NCBI GenBank assembly: GCA_028285035.1
Contig: JANQQF010000126.1
Location: forward strand, 142,062 to 206,061
Length of the DNA stretch: 64,000 bases
Source: Phycisphaerae bacterium
GTDB lineage: Bacteria > Chloroflexota > Anaerolineae > 4572-78 > J111
Direction of reading: 5' to 3'
Part shown: positions 23,093 to 31,571 of the stretch, piece by piece
Position numbering within the stretch: the stretch's first letter is position 1
Layout of the letters: every line of letters starts with the position of its first letter
Notes under the pieces: generated by a model
What the model saw: the letters and a program-made list of their open reading frames with translations, nothing else
Told to the model about the DNA's origin: nothing
The model's database searches: none
Program-made: the position numbers and the translations under genes

Positions 23093-24766
23093 TTAGCGGG
23101 GAAGATCAATGGTAAAAGTTATGCCTTGTTCTGGTTGACTCACTACCTTAACCTGGCCTTGATGTCGATGAATGACCGATTGAGCGATCGATAACTCAAG
23201 ACCATGGGCCTGGGTTTCACTTTGGTAGAATGGGTCAAAGATATGGGCTAAATCCTCTTTGGCAAGGCCTGGTCCACTGGTCGCGAGAATAACCTGCACA
23301 TTACCGCCCTCAGATCGAGTGGATATACGTAAAATGCCCCCTTGTGGCATTGAGTCCAAGGCATAGTAAAAGAGATTGGATAAAGCAACTTCGATTTGTT
23401 CAATATCAACAAGAATACCTGGAATATTGGGATCAAAGCCGTGTTTTAGTTGAATGTTTTGATAATCAGGGTTTTCTTGACACTTTTTCCATAAATGAGC
23501 CAAGAGCCTGTTGACGTTAATTTCTTGTAGCTGTAAAGCTCGGTCATCCGAAAAATCAAGCAATTCCGTCACAATTTGCCGACATTCCATTGTCTTTTGC
23601 TTGAGAATGTGGACTAATTGCTGATGTTGTCCATTCTGCCCTAGCTGGTCAAGACCATTTAGAATCGCGCTAATTGGGGCCTCAATTTCCTTGGCTACGC
23701 CACTGGCTAGATACCCCAAGGCCGCTGCTTTTTCAGTTTTTATTAACTGTTTGTGGGCAGTTTTAAGTTGAGCAGTCTGAGCAATAAATTTCCTCTTCAA
23801 CTCACGATTGGATTGCTCAATCCGATCAACGTCTGAGGATAATTGATCGTACATTCGTGCGTTTTGAATGGCGATAGAGGCATAATCAGCCATTCCCATC
23901 AATAAATTCAAATCGTGATCAGTAAAGGCTTGTCCGGTAACTTTATTATTGACAGCTAATACGCCAATAACGGTATCTCGCTCTTTGAGCGGAACGTTAA
24001 GCAATGATTTGACCAGATAACCTGTTGTTACCTTAAATACATCATGCTGGTTTCGCCCTTGGGCAATGACCGGCCGACCTGTTTGTAGGACCTGCCCTGC
24101 AATCGAGCTATTGATTTCCTCATAGAGGCTGTGGGCATATTTATCACCGCTACTTCGCGTTGCCCGTAAATATAGCTGATTGGTCTCAGGATCAACCAGC
24201 ATTAAAGAGCCTTCCATCGCATCAGTAAGATACACTGCCGCCTCAACAATGCGATTTAGAATTTGCTCCAAGGTCATTACAGAGGTGATTGACCGACCAA
24301 TACCATATAAAATACGAGTTTCTTGAATTCGGCCTTCTAGCTGTTGGTTGACCCGCAGTAGGGTATCGGTTAGATTATCCCGCTCTTTTTTTAAGCGAGA
24401 TACAGCTAAAGCTCGATCTACGGCTTCAAGCATTTCTTCAACTGTAAATGGCTTGATGATATAGTCACTGGCCCCGAGACGAAACGCCTGAACGGCTGTT
24501 CCTTCGGTGCCGTGAAAGGTCATTAGAATTGAAGGAATATCTAGCCCATTTTCTCTTAGCGCGGCAAATAACTCCAGGCCACCCATTCTGGGCATTTCAA
24601 GATCTGAAATAATGAGATCAATATTATATGATTTGGCAATCTTAAGAGCTTCCATCCCATCATTCGCTTGGATGACCTCATAACCACTCGGCTCCAAGAC
24701 ATATTCTCGCAGGAATTGCAAGCTCTCCAAGCGGTCATCGACCGCTAAAACTGTTTCCCCAGACAC
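23093..24766 (-). CDS. receiver-GAF-degenerate histidine kinase protein
   Basis: 557 residues from GTG 24766, with GGGAG 5 bases upstream. Residues 1-120 are an intact receiver (Asp10, Asp11, phospho-acceptor Asp55 in IISDLEMPRMGG, Lys105 in IIKPF). A coiled coil follows, then a GAF domain (about 170-310), another coiled coil, and a HisKA/HATPase module (345-557). That module is damaged: the H-box reads SGVAKEIEAPI (Lys about 358 where His should be), the N-box reads SNLFYYALDSM (second Asn lost), G1 reads TSGPG (Asp lost) and G2 reads GLELS. It probably senses through phosphorylation and GAF ligand binding without being a kinase. It is a single gene with no partner kinase nearby. Confidence 0.88.
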   Translation of the reverse strand: MSGETVLAVDDRLESLQFLREYVLEPSGYEVIQANDGMEALKIAKSYNIDLIISDLEMPRMGGLELFAALRENGLDIPSILMTFHGTEGTAVQAFRLGASDYIIKPFTVEEMLEAVDRALAVSRLKKERDNLTDTLLRVNQQLEGRIQETRILYGIGRSITSVMTLEQILNRIVEAAVYLTDAMEGSLMLVDPETNQLYLRATRSSGDKYAHSLYEEINSSIAGQVLQTGRPVIAQGRNQHDVFKVTTGYLVKSLLNVPLKERDTVIGVLAVNNKVTGQAFTDHDLNLLMGMADYASIAIQNARMYDQLSSDVDRIEQSNRELKRKFIAQTAQLKTAHKQLIKTEKAAALGYLASGVAKEIEAPISAILNGLDQLGQNGQHQQLVHILKQKTMECRQIVTELLDFSDDRALQLQEINVNRLLAHLWKKCQENPDYQNIQLKHGFDPNIPGILVDIEQIEVALSNLFYYALDSMPQGGILRISTRSEGGNVQVILATSGPGLAKEDLAHIFDPFYQSETQAHGLELSIAQSVIHRHQGQVKVVSQPEQGITFTIDLPR

Positions 24767-24981
24767 GCTATCTCCCTAAGGGGTGGCAATGTTTTCCCAC
24801 CCAACTTAACACAATTATCTTGTATGTCATATCATAAGGGGTTCAAATTGTTTTGTAAAGAGGATTTTAGGGGGGATGCGGCAAAAAAGGACTAATTTAC
24901 CAGATAGATTAATCTCGAATCTGGACAAGCCAGAATTTAACCTCTTTAACTGTCAAGTTCTTGTAGACTTAGCCCTAGGCC

Positions 24982-26808
24982 CTAACTTGAATCGCCCGTG
25001 CCTACCTTGTAAACGGCTCGCCAAGGACGATAATTACTGATAATCTCATCTTCGTGCAGGATTGTGTCATTCTCTTTGACTGTTCGGGTAACTGTCACAT
25101 TTAACCCGTCATTGGCCCAGTCCACCTGTTCAACAACGCCTTCAGGTAGAGATGGGTCCTCCTCATAAATGGGCGGACCGGGTTTGATGAGGTTCGTTTG
25201 AGTTGGCTCACTGATGATCACTTCTCGATTGGTTGGTGTGCCATAAAATCGGAAGCTTGTGGTGCCTGCATCAAGGTCTGTGACAGTTTTGATTAGAATA
25301 TGACCTGGGGTGTCGTTGCGAAACTTAAAGTCAACGCTGGGCGTGTAAATTGTCGCATCTAAGCCAGGCATTGAATTGGTTTCATACCAGCCTACTCGAT
25401 ACCCATGCGCCCAGCGCTCAACAATTTCGAATCCGCCAAAAAAGGCGGTACGGAAGACAGTCGTACTAACTTGGCAGACCCCACCGCCGATCCCGACTGT
25501 TGTGCGATCGCCAAAAATAATCAACGACTCATCATAGCCAGCTTCCTTGCTCACATCGCCTAAATGCTCATTAAAGGAGAAAATTTCGCCCGGAGGAATC
25601 ACTACATTTTGGAATTGTGAGGCGGCTAGATTGATATTATGCATTCGACCCGCGCTTGACCCTTTGAAATAGGAGGTCGACTCGCTGATTAACGCCTGAA
25701 TGCCCAACGCTTCAACATTATCACTGGATATTCTGGGGGGGATAACTTGCAGCGGAACTTCAACAAGATTTGAACCCCCTGTGAGTAATTTAGGCAAGGC
25801 AGCCTGAACCTCGGCGGGATCGATCGTGTATCCGTCTTGACTTTCTGTGAGGACAACTACTTTACCCAATTCATCATCAAAATCCAAGGTTGCGTCTTGG
25901 GGTGGTTGGTAGACTGCTTCAGAAAATGCCTCTAAATAAGGGGTTAACTTTTCGGCATCAAGATCAATGCTGACCTCTGATTTGCCCTCTTCATTGATCC
26001 ATTCAACGACCTCAAGCAAGGGCACAACCGTCTCTGGCTGTAATGCCCAATCGACTGGGGCCAAACCTTCTGTTTCGGCCCTAAACACTAGCGGTTCATT
26101 GAGCAATTGTTCGGCTTGTTTTTCTGCGTCTGATACATCGGGAATAGCTGGGATCACTTCTTGAACAAAGAGGGTGACTTGATCATTTGTTTGTGAGAAC
26201 AGGGTTTCCTCAATCGCTGTAAGCGCGGACTCTTGATGAAGTTGCTGGCCTCTTTGGGCAGGAATAGCCTCAACCCGCGCTTCTGGGTGAATAATCAACT
26301 TAGCATTTTGAGGCGGCATATTGATTTCTTGTGCTAACTCTTGGATGATCTCATTGGTTGGACCGGTGTCATACCATAGAAACGGATCAATCTCGCGCGG
26401 TGAGGTGAGTAATGACAAATGAGTGACCATATCGGTGGTAAAATTTCCTTGTCGGCCAATGGCATAGATATCATTGGCAATCACCGTTGTGTTGATTCGC
26501 ATGCCTAATTCTTGGCTGGTGAAGATCCATTGTTGCTCATCTGTTTTGAGGGTAATTGTACGATTTAGGTACTCAGGGGCCGCCGCCGCAATGGCTTCTG
26601 TCAGTTCGACTTTCGTCATTCCGCCTGCCTCGATGCCCATCACTGAGATACCTGGATAGACACGATTGAGATAAACTGCCTGGAAGATAAGGGTAGTGAA
26701 AAGCATCAGGATGAGAATACCACCAGCTATAGCCACAAAAGAAAGGGGAAGCCAAAATTTTATGAGTTTCGAGGATTTTAGCGATGTGATTTGACCTAGT
26801 TGTGCCAT
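24982..26808 (-). CDS. VanW family membrane-anchored cell-wall protein
   Basis: 608 residues. An N-terminal membrane helix (residues 20-45) is followed by VYPGISVMGIEAGGMTKVEL, which opens two peptidoglycan-binding-like (PG_binding_4) repeats in residues 50-370. The VanW domain then follows (FSFNEHLGDVSKEAGYDESLI, GIGGGVCQVSTTVFRTAFFGG, ERWAHGYRVGWYE). A C-terminal beta domain similar to G5 carries VTVTRTVKENDTILHEDEIISNY (shown in pieces: VTVTRTVKEND and EDEIISNYRPW). VanW proteins were first seen in glycopeptide resistance clusters, but the domain is common in Gram-positive-type and Chloroflexota walls without a defined activity. GGAG lies 10 bases before ATG. Confidence 0.9.
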   Translation of the reverse strand: MAQLGQITSLKSSKLIKFWLPLSFVAIAGGILILMLFTTLIFQAVYLNRVYPGISVMGIEAGGMTKVELTEAIAAAAPEYLNRTITLKTDEQQWIFTSQELGMRINTTVIANDIYAIGRQGNFTTDMVTHLSLLTSPREIDPFLWYDTGPTNEIIQELAQEINMPPQNAKLIIHPEARVEAIPAQRGQQLHQESALTAIEETLFSQTNDQVTLFVQEVIPAIPDVSDAEKQAEQLLNEPLVFRAETEGLAPVDWALQPETVVPLLEVVEWINEEGKSEVSIDLDAEKLTPYLEAFSEAVYQPPQDATLDFDDELGKVVVLTESQDGYTIDPAEVQAALPKLLTGGSNLVEVPLQVIPPRISSDNVEALGIQALISESTSYFKGSSAGRMHNINLAASQFQNVVIPPGEIFSFNEHLGDVSKEAGYDESLIIFGDRTTVGIGGGVCQVSTTVFRTAFFGGFEIVERWAHGYRVGWYETNSMPGLDATIYTPSVDFKFRNDTPGHILIKTVTDLDAGTTSFRFYGTPTNREVIISEPTQTNLIKPGPPIYEEDPSLPEGVVEQVDWANDGLNVTVTRTVKENDTILHEDEIISNYRPWRAVYKVGTGDSS

Positions 26809-26857
26809 AAAGTTGGAACTCCATCCCGATTAGTTACGTTGATTATTATACACTAGG

Positions 26858-26875
26858 TTGAAGAAATTTCTTCAA
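26858..26875. repeat. 18-nt perfect palindrome
   Basis: TTGAAGAAA (26858-26866) meets TTTCTTCAA (26867-26875) with no spacer. It lies 50 bases upstream of the VanW gene start, in the divergent region with the zinc-motif gene. It could be an operator for either gene; its AAATTT centre is also found in the longer palindrome at 31348. Confidence 0.45.
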
Positions 26876-26949
26876 AATTTGTACATAAGTTTAGCTGGAA
26901 TATCTGATGAATCTAAATATACCGATGTGATAACACAATGTCAACTTAC

Positions 26950-27015
26950 AGTATGTAATACTAACATTATGTAATGTTATATACACTGATTGTTAATTTG
27001 TTTATTCAATCAGTG
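26950..27015 (+). promoter_or_regulatory. three stacked inverted repeats upstream of the DnaJ-zinc-finger-like gene
   Basis: AGTAT-GTA-ATACT (26950-26962) and AACATT-ATGT-AATGTT (26963-26978) abut each other and share TATGTAAT. CACTGATTG (26984-26992) then pairs with CAATCAGTG (27007-27015) across 14 nt. All are perfect. The first two look like tandem operator sites; the third could form a leader hairpin 40 bases before the start codon. No regulator can be named. Confidence 0.45.
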
Positions 27016-27054
27016 ATTGTAAAATTGACCAATCTTACGAAAGTAGGTGATTTT

Positions 27055-27315
27055 ATGGCGAAAAAATATCCAAACAACCCGCCAGTAAATATCGGTGAGG
27101 TGTATGAGAGACGATGTGACCATTGCAACGGTAATGGTCAAGAGCCTGGCCTGCAGGATTTGACCTGTCGCGAATGTATTGGACGGGGACGTCGTAAATG
27201 GCGGATTGTTGAGTGCAAAACCTGCAAAGGCAGTGGTCGCTCTTCAAAATTTTTTGGCTTTACAAAGTGTGATGACTGCGATAAACGCGGCTGGCGAATG
27301 ATTGATATTGGTTAA
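27055..27315 (+). CDS. DnaJ-type zinc-finger (CxxCxGxG) protein
   Basis: 86 residues from ATG 27055, which has AGGTGA 5 bases upstream; a longer frame from 26974 runs through the inverted repeats and is rejected. Four Cys motifs occur in order: CDHCNGNG, CRECIGRG, CKTCKGSG and CDDCDKRG. This is the arrangement of the DnaJ cysteine-rich domain binding two zinc ions, but there is no J-domain or substrate-binding domain. Stand-alone proteins of this kind may act as disulfide-handling or RNA-binding modules; the role here is unknown. Confidence 0.8.
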   Translation: MAKKYPNNPPVNIGEVYERRCDHCNGNGQEPGLQDLTCRECIGRGRRKWRIVECKTCKGSGRSSKFFGFTKCDDCDKRGWRMIDIG

Positions 27316-27325
27316 GGGTGTCACA

Positions 27326-27404
27326 GTTTGGCGTAGCGGTTTCTTTCGCCAAACACTAAAATATAAAGTTCCGACACCCTGAGCGCTCAGGGTGTCGGAA
27401 CTTT
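27326..27404. terminator. two hairpins, including a 40-nt perfect palindrome, between convergent genes
   Basis: GTTTGGCG (27326-27333) pairs with CGCCAAAC (27347-27354). A perfect 40-nt palindrome follows: arm AAAGTTCCGACACCCTGAGC (27365-27384) and its exact complement (27385-27404), with no spacer. They lie between the stops of the zinc-finger-like gene and the anti-sigma gene, so they probably terminate both. The long palindrome is unusually extended for a terminator. Confidence 0.75.
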
Positions 27405-27447
27405 ACGGGGTTCAAAGGCATTTCCAAATTAGTTAGGAGGTTGCCGA

Positions 27448-27684
27448 CTATTGACCTTGTTCTGATTCCTGAACCATAAGCCGGATGGACTCGAATAGTT
27501 CATCACAATTGGCACAGTGCCCAAGATGCTCCTTGACCAAGACCATCAACTCAGATGGTGTAGCCTCAGTCGATAAGATGTCGGCATACTGATCCAACAA
27601 ATTGTAACATTCCTCACAACTTAGCTTTGGCTGCGTATCATCTAAAGCTAAATCTAATAAGGTTTGCCATAAGGGTTTACTCAT
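27448..27684 (-). CDS. zinc-binding anti-sigma factor-like protein
   Basis: 78 residues with GGAG 7 bases before ATG. SCEECYNLLDQYAD and EHLGHCANCDELFESI give the H-x3-C-x2-C signature of the zinc anti-sigma fold (ZAS/zf-HC2), with an extra N-terminal Cys pair. No membrane helix is present, so it is a soluble anti-sigma factor, unlike many that are membrane bound. It lies 92 bases after the sigma factor gene on the same strand, as expected for a cognate pair. Its signal may be redox, through release of zinc; that part is inference from the family. Confidence 0.75.
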   Translation of the reverse strand: MSKPLWQTLLDLALDDTQPKLSCEECYNLLDQYADILSTEATPSELMVLVKEHLGHCANCDELFESIRLMVQESEQGQ

Positions 27685-27776
27685 TTTACTGCTCCAGCAT
27701 CATTCAAATAGTAATCATTGTTTCAAGGTAGACCCTGTGCACAGTCAACTGTTTAGACGGGTCGTTTACAACAATC

Positions 27777-28427
27777 TTACCCACTCTCACTAAATAGTTG
27801 TAAAATGTATTGAGCCTCTAATCCAGACTCTAACAACCTTCGCTTTAGTTTTGTGCGAGCGTCATGCAATAACTTATAAACGTTATTCGCGTTTGTCTCA
27901 AGTAGGTCCGCTACCTTTTGGACAGGCATATTCTCCACTCGAACGGATACAAGCACCTGTCGTTGTCGCTCGGTTAACTCATTTTTGATAACATCCAATA
28001 TCGTTTCCCACACCTGCTGGCGTTCACTTTGGGTATCAGGATTGCTGCCTGGGGCGGTATCAACATTGAGAATTTCCTGCAGGGCCGTTCCCGCCTCCGT
28101 AATAGCGTCTAGGGAGAGATCTTTCCATTTGGCCCGTCGCAATTCGCTGATGGTGTGATTCGCGGCGATTTTTGTGGCCCAGGTGGTAAACTTACTTTTG
28201 CCTTGAAACGTATCTAAATTAGATTGGACTTTCAAGAGGGCATCCTGAGTAAAGTCCTCACTCATTTGTTGTAGTTCGGCGTCGGCCAAATAGCCCAAAT
28301 CGCTACGATTTCGTAGATAGGCCATCACCCCGCGTTTAAGGTATTTGCGTAGCTCCTCAATGGCTGCTGCCTGTTGTGGGTGCCCATTGCGTAGCTCTTC
28401 CAGCCACATTTCATTGTTTCGTTCCAT
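27777..28427 (-). CDS. RNA polymerase sigma-70 family (ECF-type) factor
   Basis: 216 residues. Region 2 spans about 60-125 (DFTQDALLKVQSNLDTFQGKSKFTTWATKIAANHTISELRRAKWK), with the promoter-melting and -10 recognition helices recognisable. Region 4 spans about 150-205 (LTERQRQVLVSVRVENMPVQKVADLLETNANNVYKLLHDARTKLKRRL), a helix-turn-helix for the -35 element; both are quoted here only as landmarks. There is no region 1.1 or 3, so it is of ECF type. The zinc anti-sigma gene follows. The start ATG 28427 has AGGA 9-10 bases upstream. Confidence 0.9.
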   Translation of the reverse strand: MERNNEMWLEELRNGHPQQAAAIEELRKYLKRGVMAYLRNRSDLGYLADAELQQMSEDFTQDALLKVQSNLDTFQGKSKFTTWATKIAANHTISELRRAKWKDLSLDAITEAGTALQEILNVDTAPGSNPDTQSERQQVWETILDVIKNELTERQRQVLVSVRVENMPVQKVADLLETNANNVYKLLHDARTKLKRRLLESGLEAQYILQLFSESG

Positions 28428-28459
28428 GAACTAACATCCTTGGTTCAAATGATGCTTCC

Positions 28460-31267
28460 CTATTGTACCGAAATTTTAAAATTATCTAAAATAACATGAT
28501 CATTCACAATTTCATCATTTTCTAAAACGGGCAATCTCGTAAAATCCTGTACGTCATATAACCCCACCCGAATTCGATACCCATCAGGCTTCGCTGCTAT
28601 ATCCGAGGGGATTTGAAGCTGATAGGCATCACTTAGATATTCGTTCGGCAGCCAACTGGTTGTTGGAAATTGTCCCCCCCCTGGAATTTGATCCTGTTGA
28701 CTAATAATCTGCCCCTCTTCATCAATCAGATGAACAAACACAGCCCAACTTCGGTCAAATAAGGCAATCCCTTGCCAATACAACGTAATTGGCATTGAGT
28801 CGCCCGGTTGCACCGTTAAATGGGGAACATCTACCCCGATTAATTTGGCTTGATTGCCAAAGTTAACGGATAAATTAGTTTGGGGCGAGGGTGGCTCGAA
28901 ATTGCGGGGGCGATCAATGGTTTCGATAACCTCAAGTAATAACTGTTCATAACCCTCCACAATCAGGGGAGCTTGCTCAGATGAAAGGATTGTTAGTAAT
29001 AGTCGGTATTGTCCGGGTGACAATGTTGGCGGTAAGACAACATCGTGGGGATCGCGTAGAATCGTACCCGTTTGCCAGCTATCTGTTGGTTGGATTGGCC
29101 GTTGTTGGTGATCAACAACGAGTTCCCCCGTCTCATTTTGAAGCTGAATCGAAATGGTATAATTATCAGGCTGATCTACGAGTGAATGCCAGAACAAGGT
29201 GAGTGGCAGCCTTTGCCCTGCCTTATATGGCCCATGACCGAGACTGTAGCCCACTAATTCGACCGTTTCCCCAAATCTGCTATTTTTTTGATGCTGTACC
29301 GGAAAGGCACTTGGGACGATGGGAGGCTGCGGCTCAACAATTGTAACGGCCCCAAACAACAACTCAGCCCCCATCGGCTGGCCTTGCTCATCAAGCAAAT
29401 CCAACGGAGCAGCGTCATCAACCCGACGAACACTCAAGAGCAGATTGTACTCACCTGGTGGCGTTCCGGCTGAAATCAACAGGCCGTGACGATCTGCCAG
29501 GACTTCTCCCAAGGCGAGGTCCGTAAAAAATTTCTGGTTGCCTTGGGGATGACTATCACGACTAGCCCAAGTACGACCATCCTGGTCAACCAATCTTAAA
29601 CTGACCCGATAAGCACTCCCCAAGCTTTTTTTCTTTTGCCAGATGAGAGAAACCGGAATAATACCTCGCCCCGCTTCATAACTTCCCTGCCCAACTTGGG
29701 ACTCGACAATGGAAAGCCGATTAGCAAAATTTGCGGTCGGGCCATCCACGAGATTTTCTTGAGCACCATAGGTCAAGGTTAATTTGGTTTCGGGGCTATA
29801 CCATTGCAGTAAGGTTGGGTAGCCTAGTGAGGCAATCGTTGTTTCTGCTTCATCCTCCCAAATATGTCCCGAGGCTTGATAGGCGGGAAACCATAGGCGC
29901 GGCGAAGTGTCGAAAATTTGTTGTAAATCAGCCACTCGCTGTGGCTCACCACTCGTTTCAGCCCAACCTGCGCCCCACTCGGGCACGATAAACAGGCGAG
30001 GCCGTGGTTCTGATAGGTAGGCTTGATAGAAGCCCAATTGCCATTGATAACTGGCTAAAATCGTGTCCGCTTCTGTCGCTCTTGCCTGAATGTCTTGCAA
30101 AAGGGGGCGGTAATCTTCATCGATGTAACGAGGCGTTGTATAAAATCCAAATAAGTTGATGGCCGTGATCGATACCAAGCCCAGCATCGTAAATGTCCCG
30201 ACGAGCTTGCTTTGGTTCCACAGCCAACCTAACCCAGCCCCGATAAATATCCAGTAGGCTGGTGCAGCAAGTAATAACGTACGTTCAAAATAAAGGGGGT
30301 TAAAGGGGAAAATTAAATTAACCCCAAACCCAAGTATCAGCGGGATAAACAGATACAAAAATATGTAGCGATAGGGCTTATTACGATTGAAATATAGGGC
30401 GACTAAAAACCCTAATGAGGCGATCAGAATAAAGGGCAATGTTCCCCAAATTGCGCCCCAAGCCGGGGGGAGATGCCCCAAACTAAAGGCGACAAAATGA
30501 TCCCCCATAAATTCAAATATGTTGAGCGGTAGATACCCTTCGACATCCCGCTTATTTTCAACATAATTTGTTAGACTTGATCCTAAATAGGCCAACCAAG
30601 GGAGATAGAGTAATCCTACTCCAGAAAAGGGAGCAATAATTTGGAGGAATGATTTTTGGTGTTCAGATTTGCCAAATAATGCAGGTAAACTAGCCAGAAG
30701 TTGAGCAAAGATAATGAAGGCGGCAAAGTAGTGGGTATAAAAGGCGGCGGTGGTAGTGAGGAGATAGCCGAGCCAAACGGTTCGGTTGGACGGCTCTCGT
30801 TGCAGTCGAATAAACCAGTATAATGAAAGCGCACCCAGCAGGGTCACCAGCCCATACATTCTAACTTCCTGAGCATAGTAGACAGCCATCGGCATCACCG
30901 CGATAATTCCGGCACTTATCAGTCCAACCATACGATTGAACAAACGATTGCCCAAACCATGGGCAGTTGGAATGAGTAGCGTGCCCACCACAACCGAAAA
31001 TAAACGGGCTTCTTCCGCCCCGACCCCAACACCACTCAACCAAACTTTGAGCAGAATGTAATACAATGGCGGGTGAATATCAATCGCGGTTAAGGCCAAT
31101 AAATCAAAGAGGGGATGGAGTGCCAGATAAAAACTCCACCCTTCATCCCCCCACAACGGCTGAAAATCTAACTGTTGTACGCGAAGGGTAAAGCCGACCA
31201 GACAGAATAAAAGCACCCAGAAAGGGGTGTATAATTTTTGAAGAGATAAAGATGTAAACTTACTCAT
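28460..31267 (-). CDS. GT39-like GT-C membrane glycosyltransferase with C-terminal beta-sandwich repeats
   Basis: About 935 residues. The N-terminal half is a polytopic GT-C domain with the classical first-loop acidic pair WGDEGWSFYLA and the second motif AIDIHPPLYYILLKVW, typical of PMT/ArnT-like polyprenyl-phosphate sugar transferases. The C-terminal 420 residues lie outside the membrane and contain at least three related beta domains (LTLFWHSLVDQPDNYTIS, ITLYWQGIALFDRSWAVFVH, with W-x-PG/LP-x-Y and GLYD motifs). The same module ends the two transferases at 44890 and 47315. ATG 31267 is preferred over 31330, because the extra 21 residues are not hydrophobic or conserved-looking. Confidence 0.8.
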   Translation of the reverse strand: MSKFTSLSLQKLYTPFWVLLFCLVGFTLRVQQLDFQPLWGDEGWSFYLALHPLFDLLALTAIDIHPPLYYILLKVWLSGVGVGAEEARLFSVVVGTLLIPTAHGLGNRLFNRMVGLISAGIIAVMPMAVYYAQEVRMYGLVTLLGALSLYWFIRLQREPSNRTVWLGYLLTTTAAFYTHYFAAFIIFAQLLASLPALFGKSEHQKSFLQIIAPFSGVGLLYLPWLAYLGSSLTNYVENKRDVEGYLPLNIFEFMGDHFVAFSLGHLPPAWGAIWGTLPFILIASLGFLVALYFNRNKPYRYIFLYLFIPLILGFGVNLIFPFNPLYFERTLLLAAPAYWIFIGAGLGWLWNQSKLVGTFTMLGLVSITAINLFGFYTTPRYIDEDYRPLLQDIQARATEADTILASYQWQLGFYQAYLSEPRPRLFIVPEWGAGWAETSGEPQRVADLQQIFDTSPRLWFPAYQASGHIWEDEAETTIASLGYPTLLQWYSPETKLTLTYGAQENLVDGPTANFANRLSIVESQVGQGSYEAGRGIIPVSLIWQKKKSLGSAYRVSLRLVDQDGRTWASRDSHPQGNQKFFTDLALGEVLADRHGLLISAGTPPGEYNLLLSVRRVDDAAPLDLLDEQGQPMGAELLFGAVTIVEPQPPIVPSAFPVQHQKNSRFGETVELVGYSLGHGPYKAGQRLPLTLFWHSLVDQPDNYTISIQLQNETGELVVDHQQRPIQPTDSWQTGTILRDPHDVVLPPTLSPGQYRLLLTILSSEQAPLIVEGYEQLLLEVIETIDRPRNFEPPSPQTNLSVNFGNQAKLIGVDVPHLTVQPGDSMPITLYWQGIALFDRSWAVFVHLIDEEGQIISQQDQIPGGGQFPTTSWLPNEYLSDAYQLQIPSDIAAKPDGYRIRVGLYDVQDFTRLPVLENDEIVNDHVILDNFKISVQ

Positions 31268-31347
31268 TGCATCAGTGCCAAGTCTCGCCTCTATGTTTAA
31301 GTAAGAATGAGTGGCACGAAAGTATACCATAGAGCTTTTTCATGCAA

Positions 31348-31387
31348 AATGGTCAGGATTGCAGAAATTTCTGCAATCCTGACCATT
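31348..31387. repeat. 40-nt perfect palindrome in a divergent intergenic region
   Basis: Arm AATGGTCAGGATTGCAGAAA (31348-31367) is followed without spacer by its exact reverse complement (31368-31387). It lies in the 304-base gap between the glycosyltransferase start (31267) and the TPR regulator start (31572), both leading away from it, so it is not a terminator for either. I see no other supportable element in the gap. Confidence 0.7.
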
Positions 31388-31571
31388 GAAATGTTTGACT
31401 TTTTTGTTTAGATTAATTTGAGTCTAGTGAGACTTATCATTTATGACTTGTAGGACGATTACTCAAATAAATAGAACCTCATTTGCATTTGCTTTACAAA
31501 TTACTTAAATTTAGCTAGGATTATCTTATTTATAATTTGACCTGTTAACTCAAAGAGAGACCATACTTTCA

